From the NCBI GenBank assembly GCA_034437895.1, contig DAOTTO010000115.1, positions 1 to 12,657 on the forward strand: DNA of 12,657 nucleotides, written 5' to 3'. Below, piece by piece: positions 1 to 6,760 of the stretch. This DNA comes from JANRLJ01 sp034437895. Lineage in GTDB: Bacteria > Chloroflexota > Anaerolineae > Aggregatilineales > Phototrophicaceae. The notes beneath the pieces are model-generated. The model had not been told where the DNA came from, searched no databases, and saw only the letters and a list, made by a program, of their open reading frames with translations. The translations under genes and the position numbers were made by a program. How positions within the stretch are numbered: the stretch's first letter is position 1; the number at the start of each line of letters is the position of its first letter.

Positions 1-377
1 GCCACCGACAGCGCCGCACAAATTTGATCCATAACGAGCGTCGTTGCTTCTAAGGCAAACGCGCCATTCTTGAGTGCATCATGCAGGCTGCCGCCGCGCA
101 AAAAGCGCATGACCAGATATGCACCATCCGGGTCGCGCCAGTAATCATACAGCGGCGTGATATAAGGATGTTCCAAACGGGCGACGAGCTGCGCCTCAGT
201 TTCAAAACGGCGGATGAACTCAGGTTGATTGGCAAGGCCAGGCAAAATAATTTTGATAGCAACTTCGCGCCCGACAGTCGATTGATACGCTTTATAGACC
301 GCACCAAAGCCGCCCGCGCCTAAGCGGTCTTTCAGTTCATAACCTTTAATATTGGTACCACTTAAATTTTTTATCAT
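1..377 (-). CDS. Ser/Thr protein kinase, N-terminal part (runs off the left edge)
   Basis: Partial gene: about 125 N-terminal residues of a Hanks-type (PknB-like) serine/threonine kinase, which phosphorylates proteins using ATP. Visible parts are the glycine-rich loop LGAGGFGAVYKA (residues 19-30), the ATP-binding lysine in VAIK (K42), a candidate helix-C glutamate in FETEAQLVARLEHP (E61) and the hinge region LVMRFLRGGSLHDAL. The catalytic loop (HRD) and DFG motif lie beyond the window, so activity and any C-terminal sensor domain cannot be judged. The start at 377 is chosen because GGAGG sits at 384-388, six bases upstream. An ATG at 390 is in another frame. There is no signal peptide or membrane segment before the kinase domain, so the N-terminus is cytosolic. 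It follows cobA on the same strand by 72 bp, with a TATAAT-like box at 407-412 but no clear -35, so it may have its own weak promoter. Confidence 0.9.
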   Translation of the reverse strand, partial: MIKNLSGTNIKGYELKDRLGAGGFGAVYKAYQSTVGREVAIKIILPGLANQPEFIRRFETEAQLVARLEHPYITPLYDYWRDPDGAYLVMRFLRGGSLHDALKNGAFALEATTLVMDQICAALSV

Positions 378-449
378 ACTCGGCCTCCATGAATGAGAAT
401 AGGATTATTATATTCCCCTAAATACGTGGCGGCCTTTCATTCCCTACTT

Positions 450-1196
450 TTACCCATCCCCCTGTAGGCGCAGCTTGACGACTTCACCTAACACGGTCAA
501 GGCAGGCGGTTGAATTTGGGCATGATCGACCAACGCCGCAATCGTCCCTAATGTTCCTACGACTGTACGCTGCTGTGGGGTCGTCCCGCGCTCGATACAG
601 ACAGCAGGCAGAGTCGGCGCGATTCCGGCGGCGATGAGATGCGCGGTAATCGCACTTAACCGCGAAACACCCATCAGCAGTACCAGCGTTCCCAACCGCG
701 TTGCCGATACAAGCGCGTCATAATCAATGCTGGTTTCTTCTTTAGCGGGGTCTTCGTGTCCGGTGAAAACGGTAAATGCGCTGGCGATCCCGCGATGCGT
801 AACCGGAATCCCGGCATACGCGGGAACGGCAATCGCGCTCGTTACGCCGGGGACGACTTCGCACGGAATCCCCGCCGCCGCACACGCGATCACTTCTTCA
901 CCGCCGCGCCCAAACACAAACGGATCGCCGCCTTTCAGCCGGATGACCAGTTTTCCTTTTTGGGCGTGTTCGATCAAAACCGCGTTAATTTCTTCCTGCG
1001 AGAGGCGATGTTTTTGCGGCAGTTTACCCGCGTCGATGCGCTCGGCATCAGCACGGGCTTCCTCCAACAGCGCCATCGGAATTAGGCGGTCATAGACGAT
1101 GACATCAGCGCGGCGGATGAAGTCCAATCCCTTGACTGTAATCAATCCGGGATCACCCGGCCCCGCGCCGACCAGAATCACTTTACCGACTGTCAT
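450..1196 (-). CDS. cobA: Uroporphyrinogen-III C-methyltransferase (SUMT)
   Basis: SAM-dependent enzyme of 248 aa that methylates uroporphyrinogen III at C2 and C7 to give precorrin-2, the branch point to siroheme and cobalamin; cytosolic. The SUMT signature is complete: VGAGPGDPGLITVKG near residues 9-23, VYDRLIP at 34-40, the SAM-binding RLKGGDPFVFGRGGEE at 87-101, EVVPGVTSAIAVPAYAGIPVTHRG at 113-136 and FTGHE at 144-148. The length matches the stand-alone enzyme. It is not the CysG fusion, since no dehydrogenase/chelatase domain is attached. Its ATG overlaps the TGA of the upstream chelatase gene (ATGA, 1193-1196), so translation is probably coupled and the two products act in one pathway. 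No precorrin-2 dehydrogenase is encoded in the window. Confidence 0.96.
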   Translation of the reverse strand: MTVGKVILVGAGPGDPGLITVKGLDFIRRADVIVYDRLIPMALLEEARADAERIDAGKLPQKHRLSQEEINAVLIEHAQKGKLVIRLKGGDPFVFGRGGEEVIACAAAGIPCEVVPGVTSAIAVPAYAGIPVTHRGIASAFTVFTGHEDPAKEETSIDYDALVSATRLGTLVLLMGVSRLSAITAHLIAAGIAPTLPAVCIERGTTPQQRTVVGTLGTIAALVDHAQIQPPALTVLGEVVKLRLQGDG

Positions 1197-2623
1197 TCAG
1201 GTTGTTCCTTTTCATTAACTTCAAGTGCTTTCATCGCGGCAGAAAGCCAAAAATTGCACGGTTCATGGCAAGGCATTTTCGGCGCGGCGCTTTGCGGTTG
1301 AAACCAAAGCGGATGAAGCACACATTTCCCACAAACATGCTCTACAACGGCTTGCTTCTGGTTTTCAGTCAGCGTCTCCAGTTGGCGATACTGCCCGATC
1401 TGACGAGCGAGTGTTTCTGCGAATACAGTGCGTAGGGATTCATGCGATGTCCCATTTTGAATATGAGCCAATCTCGACAGGAAACTTGCAAACACACCCG
1501 GATAGATCGTTTCAAATATGGCATAAATCGGAATTTCCCCCACAGGCACATGCCAACCGCGTGGTAAATCATCAGAGGTCGCTAAAGGACGGAAGGGATT
1601 TTCCCGAATCACCCGTCGGAGTTCAGCGGGATTATCAATCCTTTGAGTTGAGTCAACGTCTCGATCTGCAAAGTGGCGCACATCGTCACGGGTGATCCAT
1701 AATTGTCCCCAAATCGCGGGTCTTCCCGTTTTTGATCTATTTGCCCAATCCAAAAATAGATCGCGCTGGCCTAAGCCATCTTTGCGCTTTTTTACCTGAT
1801 AGTGACCCTTCGGAAAGCAATCCCAAACCGACCCCTCACACGGCGGCTTAAGCGGTGCGCCTGCTTCCCGTGCCAGTTCCAGAATCGCATCACGCAAATC
1901 ATCGCCAATGCCAACAGGCTGTGTATAAATTACCTCGCGCCCATTGATGAAACGCGATATGCCAGCAGCTAAATCCTGTTCCGAGGGCAGTGGATCAAAA
2001 CCTAATTCTCGCGGCACATCAATCATAGTATGCGACCCTGCCGCTAAAAAATAAGGCACGGCGATGATATTTGGCGCAGTCGTCATCGTATAAACATCAG
2101 CGATAGCAGGCGAGTCATCCAGATAGACCGCCACCACTTCATCCACAAGCCCAAGCGCACGGATGGCTTCCGCTTGGGCTTCGGTGGCTTTTCGGCTTTC
2201 GGGATTGCGCCGCGTGCTATGCCCGATCACGGCGACAGCAGTCGATTCCGCCGAAATATTTTTCAGCGCATCCTCGACTCGCTGACGCGCCATCTGAGCA
2301 AGATATGGATGCTCGCTCAATGTCCGCGTGTAGCGAATCGTTTTTCCGTCGCGCAACGTCACAGCTCCGGTTAAGCCCATCTCAGCCGGAATGACAGTCT
2401 GCGTAAAATAGCCCTGCGCTGTAAACAGCGGCACGACGGTAATATCCGTTGCTGAAAGTGAATCAAACACAGTGTGGAACGAAGGCATTTCCTTCCAGAA
2501 AGCTGCCGTCACTTCATCCGCCACGTTCATAGCCCGGAGTTGATCGACCAGAGTCCAGACCAGTCCGGCGGTGTTGGGGCTGATGTGTGAGCCGTGTCCA
2601 GCCAAAATGAGTGCTGTTGTCAT
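1193..2623 (-). CDS. Sirohydrochlorin chelatase-like CbiX protein with C-terminal DR2241-type Fe-S domain
   Basis: The N-terminal ~250 residues are a two-lobed CbiX/SirB chelatase, which inserts Fe2+ or Co2+ into sirohydrochlorin. AGHGSHISPN (residues 8-17) carries the metal-handling histidine H10, and a second lobe contains VAVIGHSTRRNPES. The remainder (about 260-476) resembles the C-terminal part of Deinococcus DR2241 proteins: CEGSVWDCFPKGHYQVKKRK, a middle domain, then a Cys cluster C431-x2-C434 and C452-x3-C456. In that family the cluster is reported to hold a 4Fe-4S centre; the family is recalled from memory. The start at 2623 is backed by GAGGAGA at 2629-2635. The gene overlaps cobA by 4 bp, supporting siroheme (or cobalamin) synthesis. 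Fe versus Co specificity cannot be read from sequence. Upstream, TTGATG and TACCAT on the minus strand around 2690-2720 are a weak promoter candidate. Confidence 0.87.
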   Translation of the reverse strand: MTTALILAGHGSHISPNTAGLVWTLVDQLRAMNVADEVTAAFWKEMPSFHTVFDSLSATDITVVPLFTAQGYFTQTVIPAEMGLTGAVTLRDGKTIRYTRTLSEHPYLAQMARQRVEDALKNISAESTAVAVIGHSTRRNPESRKATEAQAEAIRALGLVDEVVAVYLDDSPAIADVYTMTTAPNIIAVPYFLAAGSHTMIDVPRELGFDPLPSEQDLAAGISRFINGREVIYTQPVGIGDDLRDAILELAREAGAPLKPPCEGSVWDCFPKGHYQVKKRKDGLGQRDLFLDWANRSKTGRPAIWGQLWITRDDVRHFADRDVDSTQRIDNPAELRRVIRENPFRPLATSDDLPRGWHVPVGEIPIYAIFETIYPGVFASFLSRLAHIQNGTSHESLRTVFAETLARQIGQYRQLETLTENQKQAVVEHVCGKCVLHPLWFQPQSAAPKMPCHEPCNFWLSAAMKALEVNEKEQPE

Positions 2624-2741
2624 CGAAATCTCCTCGTTTCTTAAAGTCTAATGTGTCCTATCCATCTTGCAACCTTTTGGTTTGTTATGGTACACTTTGC
2701 AACATCAGTTCATCAATTTGATGTTCAATGTTAGAAACCGT

Positions 2742-2833
2742 CCCAGAACCTCCCCCTGAACGTTGGTTGCATTGTGTTTCAGGAATTCCTGTGCCAGACA
2801 CCGTTTGCGTGTCCGGCTTTTTGTGGTTCTGGG
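2742..2833 (+). promoter_or_regulatory. Structured leader upstream of the CorC-type gene
   Basis: A perfect 9-bp inverted repeat, CCCAGAACC at 2742-2750 with GGTTCTGGG at 2825-2833, closes a region containing two smaller stems. One is CCTGAA (2755-2760) with TTCAGG (2778-2783). The other is an 8-pair stem with one mismatch, 2793-2801 with 2809-2817, followed directly by five T (2818-2822), which looks like an intrinsic terminator. A perfect 12-bp palindrome CAGGAATTCCTG (2780-2791) competes with the first small stem. The block ends 23 bases before the GTG start at 2857. This suggests a multibranched RNA that could control the transporter gene by attenuation. I do not recognise it as a known riboswitch class, and an ordinary DNA operator cannot be excluded. 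Confidence 0.45.
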
Positions 2834-2856
2834 CTTAGACAAAGGATGAGACACAA

Positions 2857-4257
2857 GTGTCCGCTGACCGATTAGCTGGTCTACTCACGATTCTCGCCTT
2901 AATTGCCGTTCATGCCCTGCTTACGCTGGCTTTTGGTGCGCTTGTCAATACCCGTGCCGCATGGCTGCGTGAACAAGAAGAGGAAGGCAATCAACGCGCC
3001 GCGAAAATCCTCCGCCTGACGACTGGAACGAACCAACTCAACATGACCTATCAAATCGCCGTGACGTTGCTGCGGTTTGCCATCGCTGGGGTCGCTGTGC
3101 ATGATTTCGCTGAACCGCTAGTCTTAGGAAATCCGACGATTACGCCCACCCTCATTGTGGGCGTGGTGCTGTTTGTGACGGCAGCCCTCACGGTGATTTT
3201 GGGCGATCTAGTGCCAGAATCCTTCGGCAGCGGGAATGCGAATACGCTCGCGTTTTGGTTCGTGGATTTTATGAGTATCGTAGTCGTCCTGCTGAGTCCA
3301 GTGGTCGCGGTTGTGTTGGCGATTAGCAAGGGGTTATCGTCGGTGATGGGCAGCAGTAGCTTCGTGAACACCGTCACCGAAGAAGAGATCATGACTCTTA
3401 TCGACGCGGGACATACCGGCGGCACGATTGAAGAAGAAGAAAAAGACATGATCTATTCCGTACTGCAACTGAATCAAACCCGCGCCAGCGAAGTGATGGT
3501 GCCGCGTATTGATGTGATTGCGGTAGAGATCAACAAAACGCTCGACGAAGCCGGATTGATCTTTATTCGTTCCGGTTATTCCCGTGTCCCAGTCTATGAA
3601 GGCACCGTAGATCATGTGCGCGGGGTGCTTTATGCCAAAGATTTGCTGGCCTATTGGCATAATGGCAACAACGAAAACGGCAAAACTGTCAATGATTTAA
3701 TGCGCCCGGCTTATTTCGTCCCAGAAACAAAACGTGCCGACGAGTTGTTAAAAGAATTGCAGACGCAAAAAGTCCATCTGGCGATTGTGGTGGATGAATA
3801 TGGCGGTACGGCGGGTCTGGTGACGATTGAAAACATCATCGAGGAAATCATCGGCGATATTCAAGATGAATATGACTTCGATGAAGAGGCCGAATATGAA
3901 GAACTTACCCCGGATGTCTATCTTGTGGATGCCAGCATTGATCTTGACGACTTCAATGATTTACTGGAAGTTGAACTCCCCACTGATGACAGCGACACAT
4001 TAGGCGGTTATATTTATACCCACTTTGGGCGTGTGCCACTGATTGGTGAGATCATCGAGGATGAAGACTTGGCGATACGGGTCGTGTCTGTCGATGGACG
4101 GCGTATCCGTAAGCTGCATGTTGTTCGTAAACGCCTAGAAGATGAAGACACCGCGTCAGTGGATGTCGCAGTCACGGCTACAAATGAGGTTAAAATCTTA
4201 AAGGACACAGATTCCACTGAACAAGAAGTGGAAAAAGTGACGGATAAGGCAGTTTAA
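2857..4257 (+). CDS. HlyC/CorC-family protein: CNNM membrane domain, CBS pair, CorC_HlyC domain
   Basis: A 466-aa integral membrane protein of the CNNM/CorC family, known for Mg2+ or other divalent cation efflux and historically called hemolysin-like. The order is canonical. A CNNM (DUF21) domain spans about residues 5-190 with four hydrophobic stretches near 5-27, 66-90, 96-120 and 130-155. A CBS pair follows: first repeat from VMVPRID at 213, second from DLMRPA at 280 including VVDEYGGTAGLVT. A transporter-associated CorC_HlyC domain lies at about 347-428. The tail is acidic and polar. The start is GTG at 2857 with GGA at 2844-2846; a 9-codon out-of-frame ATG reading frame at 2846 overlaps the start and is probably meaningless. 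The stop overlaps the cdd start by one base (TAATG, 4255-4259), so the two are co-transcribed. The substrate ion is not determinable here. Confidence 0.93.
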   Translation: MSADRLAGLLTILALIAVHALLTLAFGALVNTRAAWLREQEEEGNQRAAKILRLTTGTNQLNMTYQIAVTLLRFAIAGVAVHDFAEPLVLGNPTITPTLIVGVVLFVTAALTVILGDLVPESFGSGNANTLAFWFVDFMSIVVVLLSPVVAVVLAISKGLSSVMGSSSFVNTVTEEEIMTLIDAGHTGGTIEEEEKDMIYSVLQLNQTRASEVMVPRIDVIAVEINKTLDEAGLIFIRSGYSRVPVYEGTVDHVRGVLYAKDLLAYWHNGNNENGKTVNDLMRPAYFVPETKRADELLKELQTQKVHLAIVVDEYGGTAGLVTIENIIEEIIGDIQDEYDFDEEAEYEELTPDVYLVDASIDLDDFNDLLEVELPTDDSDTLGGYIYTHFGRVPLIGEIIEDEDLAIRVVSVDGRRIRKLHVVRKRLEDEDTASVDVAVTATNEVKILKDTDSTEQEVEKVTDKAV

Positions 4258-4685
4258 TGGCACAAGATTCCTCCGCCGCCCGCAGCGCCGCTCGTAATGC
4301 GGTTCGCTTGTTAATTGACCAAGCGATTGCTGCCAGCGCCAATGCGTACATTCCCTATTCTCATTATCCTGTTGGTGCAGCGCTGCGGACGGTGGACGGG
4401 ACGGTCTATACCGGGTGCAATATCGAAAATGCGTCTTATCCCGTGACGATCTGCGCGGAACGCACCGCCCTCGTCAAGGCCGTCAGTGAAGGGCATCGCC
4501 AGTTTGACCTGATGGTCGTCGTCACGCGCAACGGCGGGAGTCCGTGTGGGATGTGTCGCCAGATGCTCTACGAATTTTCCCCGAATTTGCATGTCGTCAT
4601 CGCGGATTTGGAAGGCAATATTTATCAAGAGCTTTCCCTAAGCGATTTACTGGCGCACGGATTCAGTCCGGCTAAGCTAGAATAA
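4257..4685 (+). CDS. cdd: Cytidine deaminase
   Basis: A 142-aa homotetrameric-type cytidine/deoxycytidine deaminase of pyrimidine salvage, converting cytidine to uridine in the cytosol. All key residues are present: CNIENASYP (N55 and E57 for the ribose), TICAERTA with zinc ligand C66 and catalytic E68, and PCGMCRQ with zinc ligands C97 and C100. The three-Cys zinc site is that of the short bacterial form. It begins on the last base of the preceding CorC-type gene (TAATG), with AAGG a few bases upstream inside that gene, so it depends on the same transcript. It is followed by the hairpin at 4700-4715. Confidence 0.97.
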   Translation: MAQDSSAARSAARNAVRLLIDQAIAASANAYIPYSHYPVGAALRTVDGTVYTGCNIENASYPVTICAERTALVKAVSEGHRQFDLMVVVTRNGGSPCGMCRQMLYEFSPNLHVVIADLEGNIYQELSLSDLLAHGFSPAKLE

Positions 4686-4693
4686 CCCCTATC

Positions 4694-4715
4694 AAAAAAG
4701 GGCGTTTTCACGCCC
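4694..4715 (-). terminator. Intrinsic terminator of the sigma-factor operon (possibly bidirectional)
   Basis: GGGCGT (4700-4705) and ACGCCC (4710-4715) form a perfect 6-bp stem with a 4-base loop. Read on the minus strand the stem is followed directly by six T (complement of 4694-4699), so it ends the sigma-factor transcript. On the plus strand the following TGATTTC is a poor U-tract, so termination of the cdd transcript would be weaker. It lies exactly between the convergent stops at 4685 and 4741. Confidence 0.85.
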
Positions 4716-4740
4716 TGATTTCACCAGTTGCTTTATAAAT

Positions 4741-5856
4741 TTACAAATAATCGCGCAGTTGGCGGCTGCGGCGCGGATGACGCAAGCGGCGTAAGGCACG
4801 GCCTTCGATCTGGCGGATACGTTCTCGTGTAAGGCCGAACTTTTGCCCAACTTCTTCCAGCGTGTAACTGCGTCCATTTTGCAGGCCAAAGCGCAAGCGC
4901 AGGATACGCGCTTCACGCGGGGTCAATGTACCGAGCAGTTCTTCGATTTTCTCTTGCAGCAGCTTATCGTATGCGCTTTGGGCGGGTGTGGGCAGTGAAT
5001 CGTTTTCGATGAAGTTGCCTAATTCGCTGTCCTCATCTTCCCCCACAGGGTGTTCCAAACTCAGCGGCTGCCATGACACCTTTAACATCCATTGAACTTT
5101 ACGTGTATCACAATCCATCGCTTCGGCCATCTCATCTAAAGTCGGCTTGCGACCATGCTGCTGTTCTAATTCACGCGCCACCCGATACAAGCGGCGGATG
5201 CGATCACTCATGTGGACGGGAACGCGAATCGTCCGGCCTTGATCGGCAATAGCACGGGTGATCGTCTGACGAATCCACCATGTGGCATAGGTGCTAAAGC
5301 GAAACCCACGCCGATAATCAAATTTCTCGACGGCTTTCATCAATCCCAAGTTACCCTCTTGGATCAGATCAAGGAAAGGGACACCGCGATTCATATATTT
5401 TTTAGCGATTGAAACGACTAGGCGGGTGTTGGCTTTAATCAGATGTTCACGGGCGTGAATGCCATCTTGGACGAGGATTTTCCATTCGGTGGCGTGGTTG
5501 TGTTCGGGGTTTTTAAGCAGTTTCTTTTCGGCATTCAGGCCGCTTTCCAGCCGGACAGCCAGACTAACTTCTTCATCGACATTTAAAAGAGGCACCCGCG
5601 CCATCTCTTTAAGATAAAGCCCTACTGTATCGTTGGAGGCCAGTTCATAATTTTTGTCGGCATAGGCCTCGTCTTCGTCCTCCTCCATCTCCCCTTCCAT
5701 ATCTTCCATCAGCGAGTCATCATCAAAGAAATCATCGTCGTCCATTGTATCAAAGAAGGCATCATTAAAATGAGAGCCTTCCGGCTCGGCTTCGAAGAAA
5801 TCCCCAGTCGGCATCATATCAAGTTCGGCTGTGTAATCGGAATCATAATCTGTCAA
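4741..5856 (-). CDS. rpoD: RpoD/SigA-like sigma-70 RNA polymerase sigma factor
   Basis: A 371-aa group 1/2 sigma factor that directs RNA polymerase to -35/-10 promoters. Region 1.2 is at about 75-106 (NDTVGLYLKEMARVPLL). Region 2 is at 136-206, with LVVSIAKKYMNRGVPFLDLIQEG, FDYRRGFRFSTYATWWIRQ and RTIRVPVHM. Region 3 is at about 215-290, and region 4 at 297-365 ends in the helix-turn-helix YTLEEVGQKFGLTRERIRQIE. In place of a standard region 1.1 the first ~65 residues are strongly acidic (runs of D and E), a natural length variation. The start is TTG at 5856, supported by AGGGGGAT about 8 bases upstream; no in-frame ATG precedes the acidic segment. It lies 42 bp downstream of the DUF177 gene and shares its promoter. 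Whether it is the primary sigma or a close paralogue cannot be told from the window. Confidence 0.93.
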   Translation of the reverse strand: MTDYDSDYTAELDMMPTGDFFEAEPEGSHFNDAFFDTMDDDDFFDDDSLMEDMEGEMEEDEDEAYADKNYELASNDTVGLYLKEMARVPLLNVDEEVSLAVRLESGLNAEKKLLKNPEHNHATEWKILVQDGIHAREHLIKANTRLVVSIAKKYMNRGVPFLDLIQEGNLGLMKAVEKFDYRRGFRFSTYATWWIRQTITRAIADQGRTIRVPVHMSDRIRRLYRVARELEQQHGRKPTLDEMAEAMDCDTRKVQWMLKVSWQPLSLEHPVGEDEDSELGNFIENDSLPTPAQSAYDKLLQEKIEELLGTLTPREARILRLRFGLQNGRSYTLEEVGQKFGLTRERIRQIEGRALRRLRHPRRSRQLRDYL

Positions 5857-5898
5857 GATCGTATCCCCCTAATGTTAATTATTTAGCGAAAAAATGCG

Positions 5899-6444
5899 CT
5901 ACTTTGTTTCTAACAACTTCTTCAGGGCAGCCATGCGTGGATCGATGTCATCATCATGAGAATGGTGCGGTTCGTCGTTTAAGTTCGCGCCGCATTCGGG
6001 GCAAAGCCCTTTACAGTCTGGTCGGCAGAGGGTTCTGCCAGCGAGCGCGATGAGTGCTTCCTCACGTAACAGGGGCGCTAAATCTAAAATTCCATCTTCA
6101 TTCACCCGGAACTCCGTCAGAAGCGCCGGTTGGGTGGCATAAAGTTCTTCAATGGTGACTTCAAATGAGTTCTCAACCAGATCAAGGCAGCGGTAGCATT
6201 CGCTTTCTACTGCCGATTCGAGTGTCGCCTGAACCAGAACGCCTTCCTTAGTACGGCTCAAACGGAGGGGGCCGCGCACATATTTCAGCGTAAGGTCATC
6301 ACTGACGCGCACTGCCGGAAAATCAATCTGCGAATCGTGATTATGCGCTGGGCCGTCATTCAGCAAAAAGCCAACATTAATTTTCAAGATTCGATTGCTG
6401 ACGTATGCTGGCGATGATGGTGGCGCTTGCGGTGTTTGCTTCAT
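5899..6444 (-). CDS. DUF177 (YceD-like) family protein
   Basis: A 181-aa protein of the DUF177/YceD family, small cytosolic proteins linked to large ribosomal subunit and rRNA metabolism, usually encoded just before rpmF (ribosomal protein L32). Visible are the central CYRC motif (C83, C86) and the C-terminal cluster CRPDCKGLCPECG (C140, C144, C148, C151), which suggest a metal site. A His/Asp stretch HHSHDDDIDPR and the typical ending RMAALKKLLE follow. The start ATG at 6442-6444 has AAAAGG about 11 bases upstream. Unusually, the next gene is the sigma factor and not rpmF; the 42-bp gap cannot hold L32. The gene is transcribed from the consensus-like promoter at 6507-6536. Molecular function is not established by the sequence. 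Confidence 0.85.
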   Translation of the reverse strand: MKQTPQAPPSSPAYVSNRILKINVGFLLNDGPAHNHDSQIDFPAVRVSDDLTLKYVRGPLRLSRTKEGVLVQATLESAVESECYRCLDLVENSFEVTIEELYATQPALLTEFRVNEDGILDLAPLLREEALIALAGRTLCRPDCKGLCPECGANLNDEPHHSHDDDIDPRMAALKKLLETK

Positions 6445-6506
6445 AATGAACGGCCTTTTCGAAAAAGGGTAGAAACAGGCCTAACGTTTTTCAGCCTTAC
6501 ATTTGC

Positions 6507-6536
6507 ATTATAGGGAAATTTAGAATCCTGTGTCAA
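6507..6536 (-). promoter_or_regulatory. Near-consensus sigma-70 promoter for the DUF177-sigma operon
   Basis: On the minus strand a perfect TTGACA (complement of 6531-6536) and a perfect TATAAT (complement of 6507-6512) are separated by 18 bases. Transcription would begin near 6500, leaving a leader of about 55 bases. That leader contains a short imperfect hairpin (CCTTTT..AAAAGG, about 6453-6467) near the ribosome binding site. Confidence 0.9.
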
Positions 6537-6760
6537 GATATGGGACAAGGAATTAACACAAAATAAACCCTAAATCTTTTAAAGTCCTAAGTTTGTTAGA
6601 AAAGTCAAACGCTTGCGCTGGAATATCATGGTGGCTGCGGACGAGCGTAGTACAATCGAAGGGCAATCGTCAGCCAAGTTTTTGAGCATCGTGGATTATA
6701 ATGGAATCCGTCCTGTAGAGTGTTTTATAGGATAAGATTGGTTTAAGGAGCAACACCCCG
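6537..6760 (+). other. Intergenic region with weak promoter and leader of the secreted propeller gene
   Basis: There is no gene here. TATAAT at 6697-6702 is a plausible -10 for the plus-strand gene, but no good -35 lies 16-19 bases upstream. AAGGAG at 6745-6750 is the ribosome binding site, 10 bases from the ATG at 6761. Between about 6632 and 6675 an inverted repeat (GGCT..GACGA with TCGTC..AGCC) could form a stem. I see no tRNA or other RNA gene. Confidence 0.5.

Noticed and set aside
727..1095. Plus-strand frames opposite cobA, the chelatase, the sigma factor and other genes
   Set aside because: They are antisense shadows of clearly recognisable genes with low-complexity products and no ribosome binding sites.
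2846..2875. Nine-codon leader peptide before the CorC-type gene
   Set aside because: The ATG overlaps the real ribosome binding region, and the peptide shows no attenuation-type codon run.
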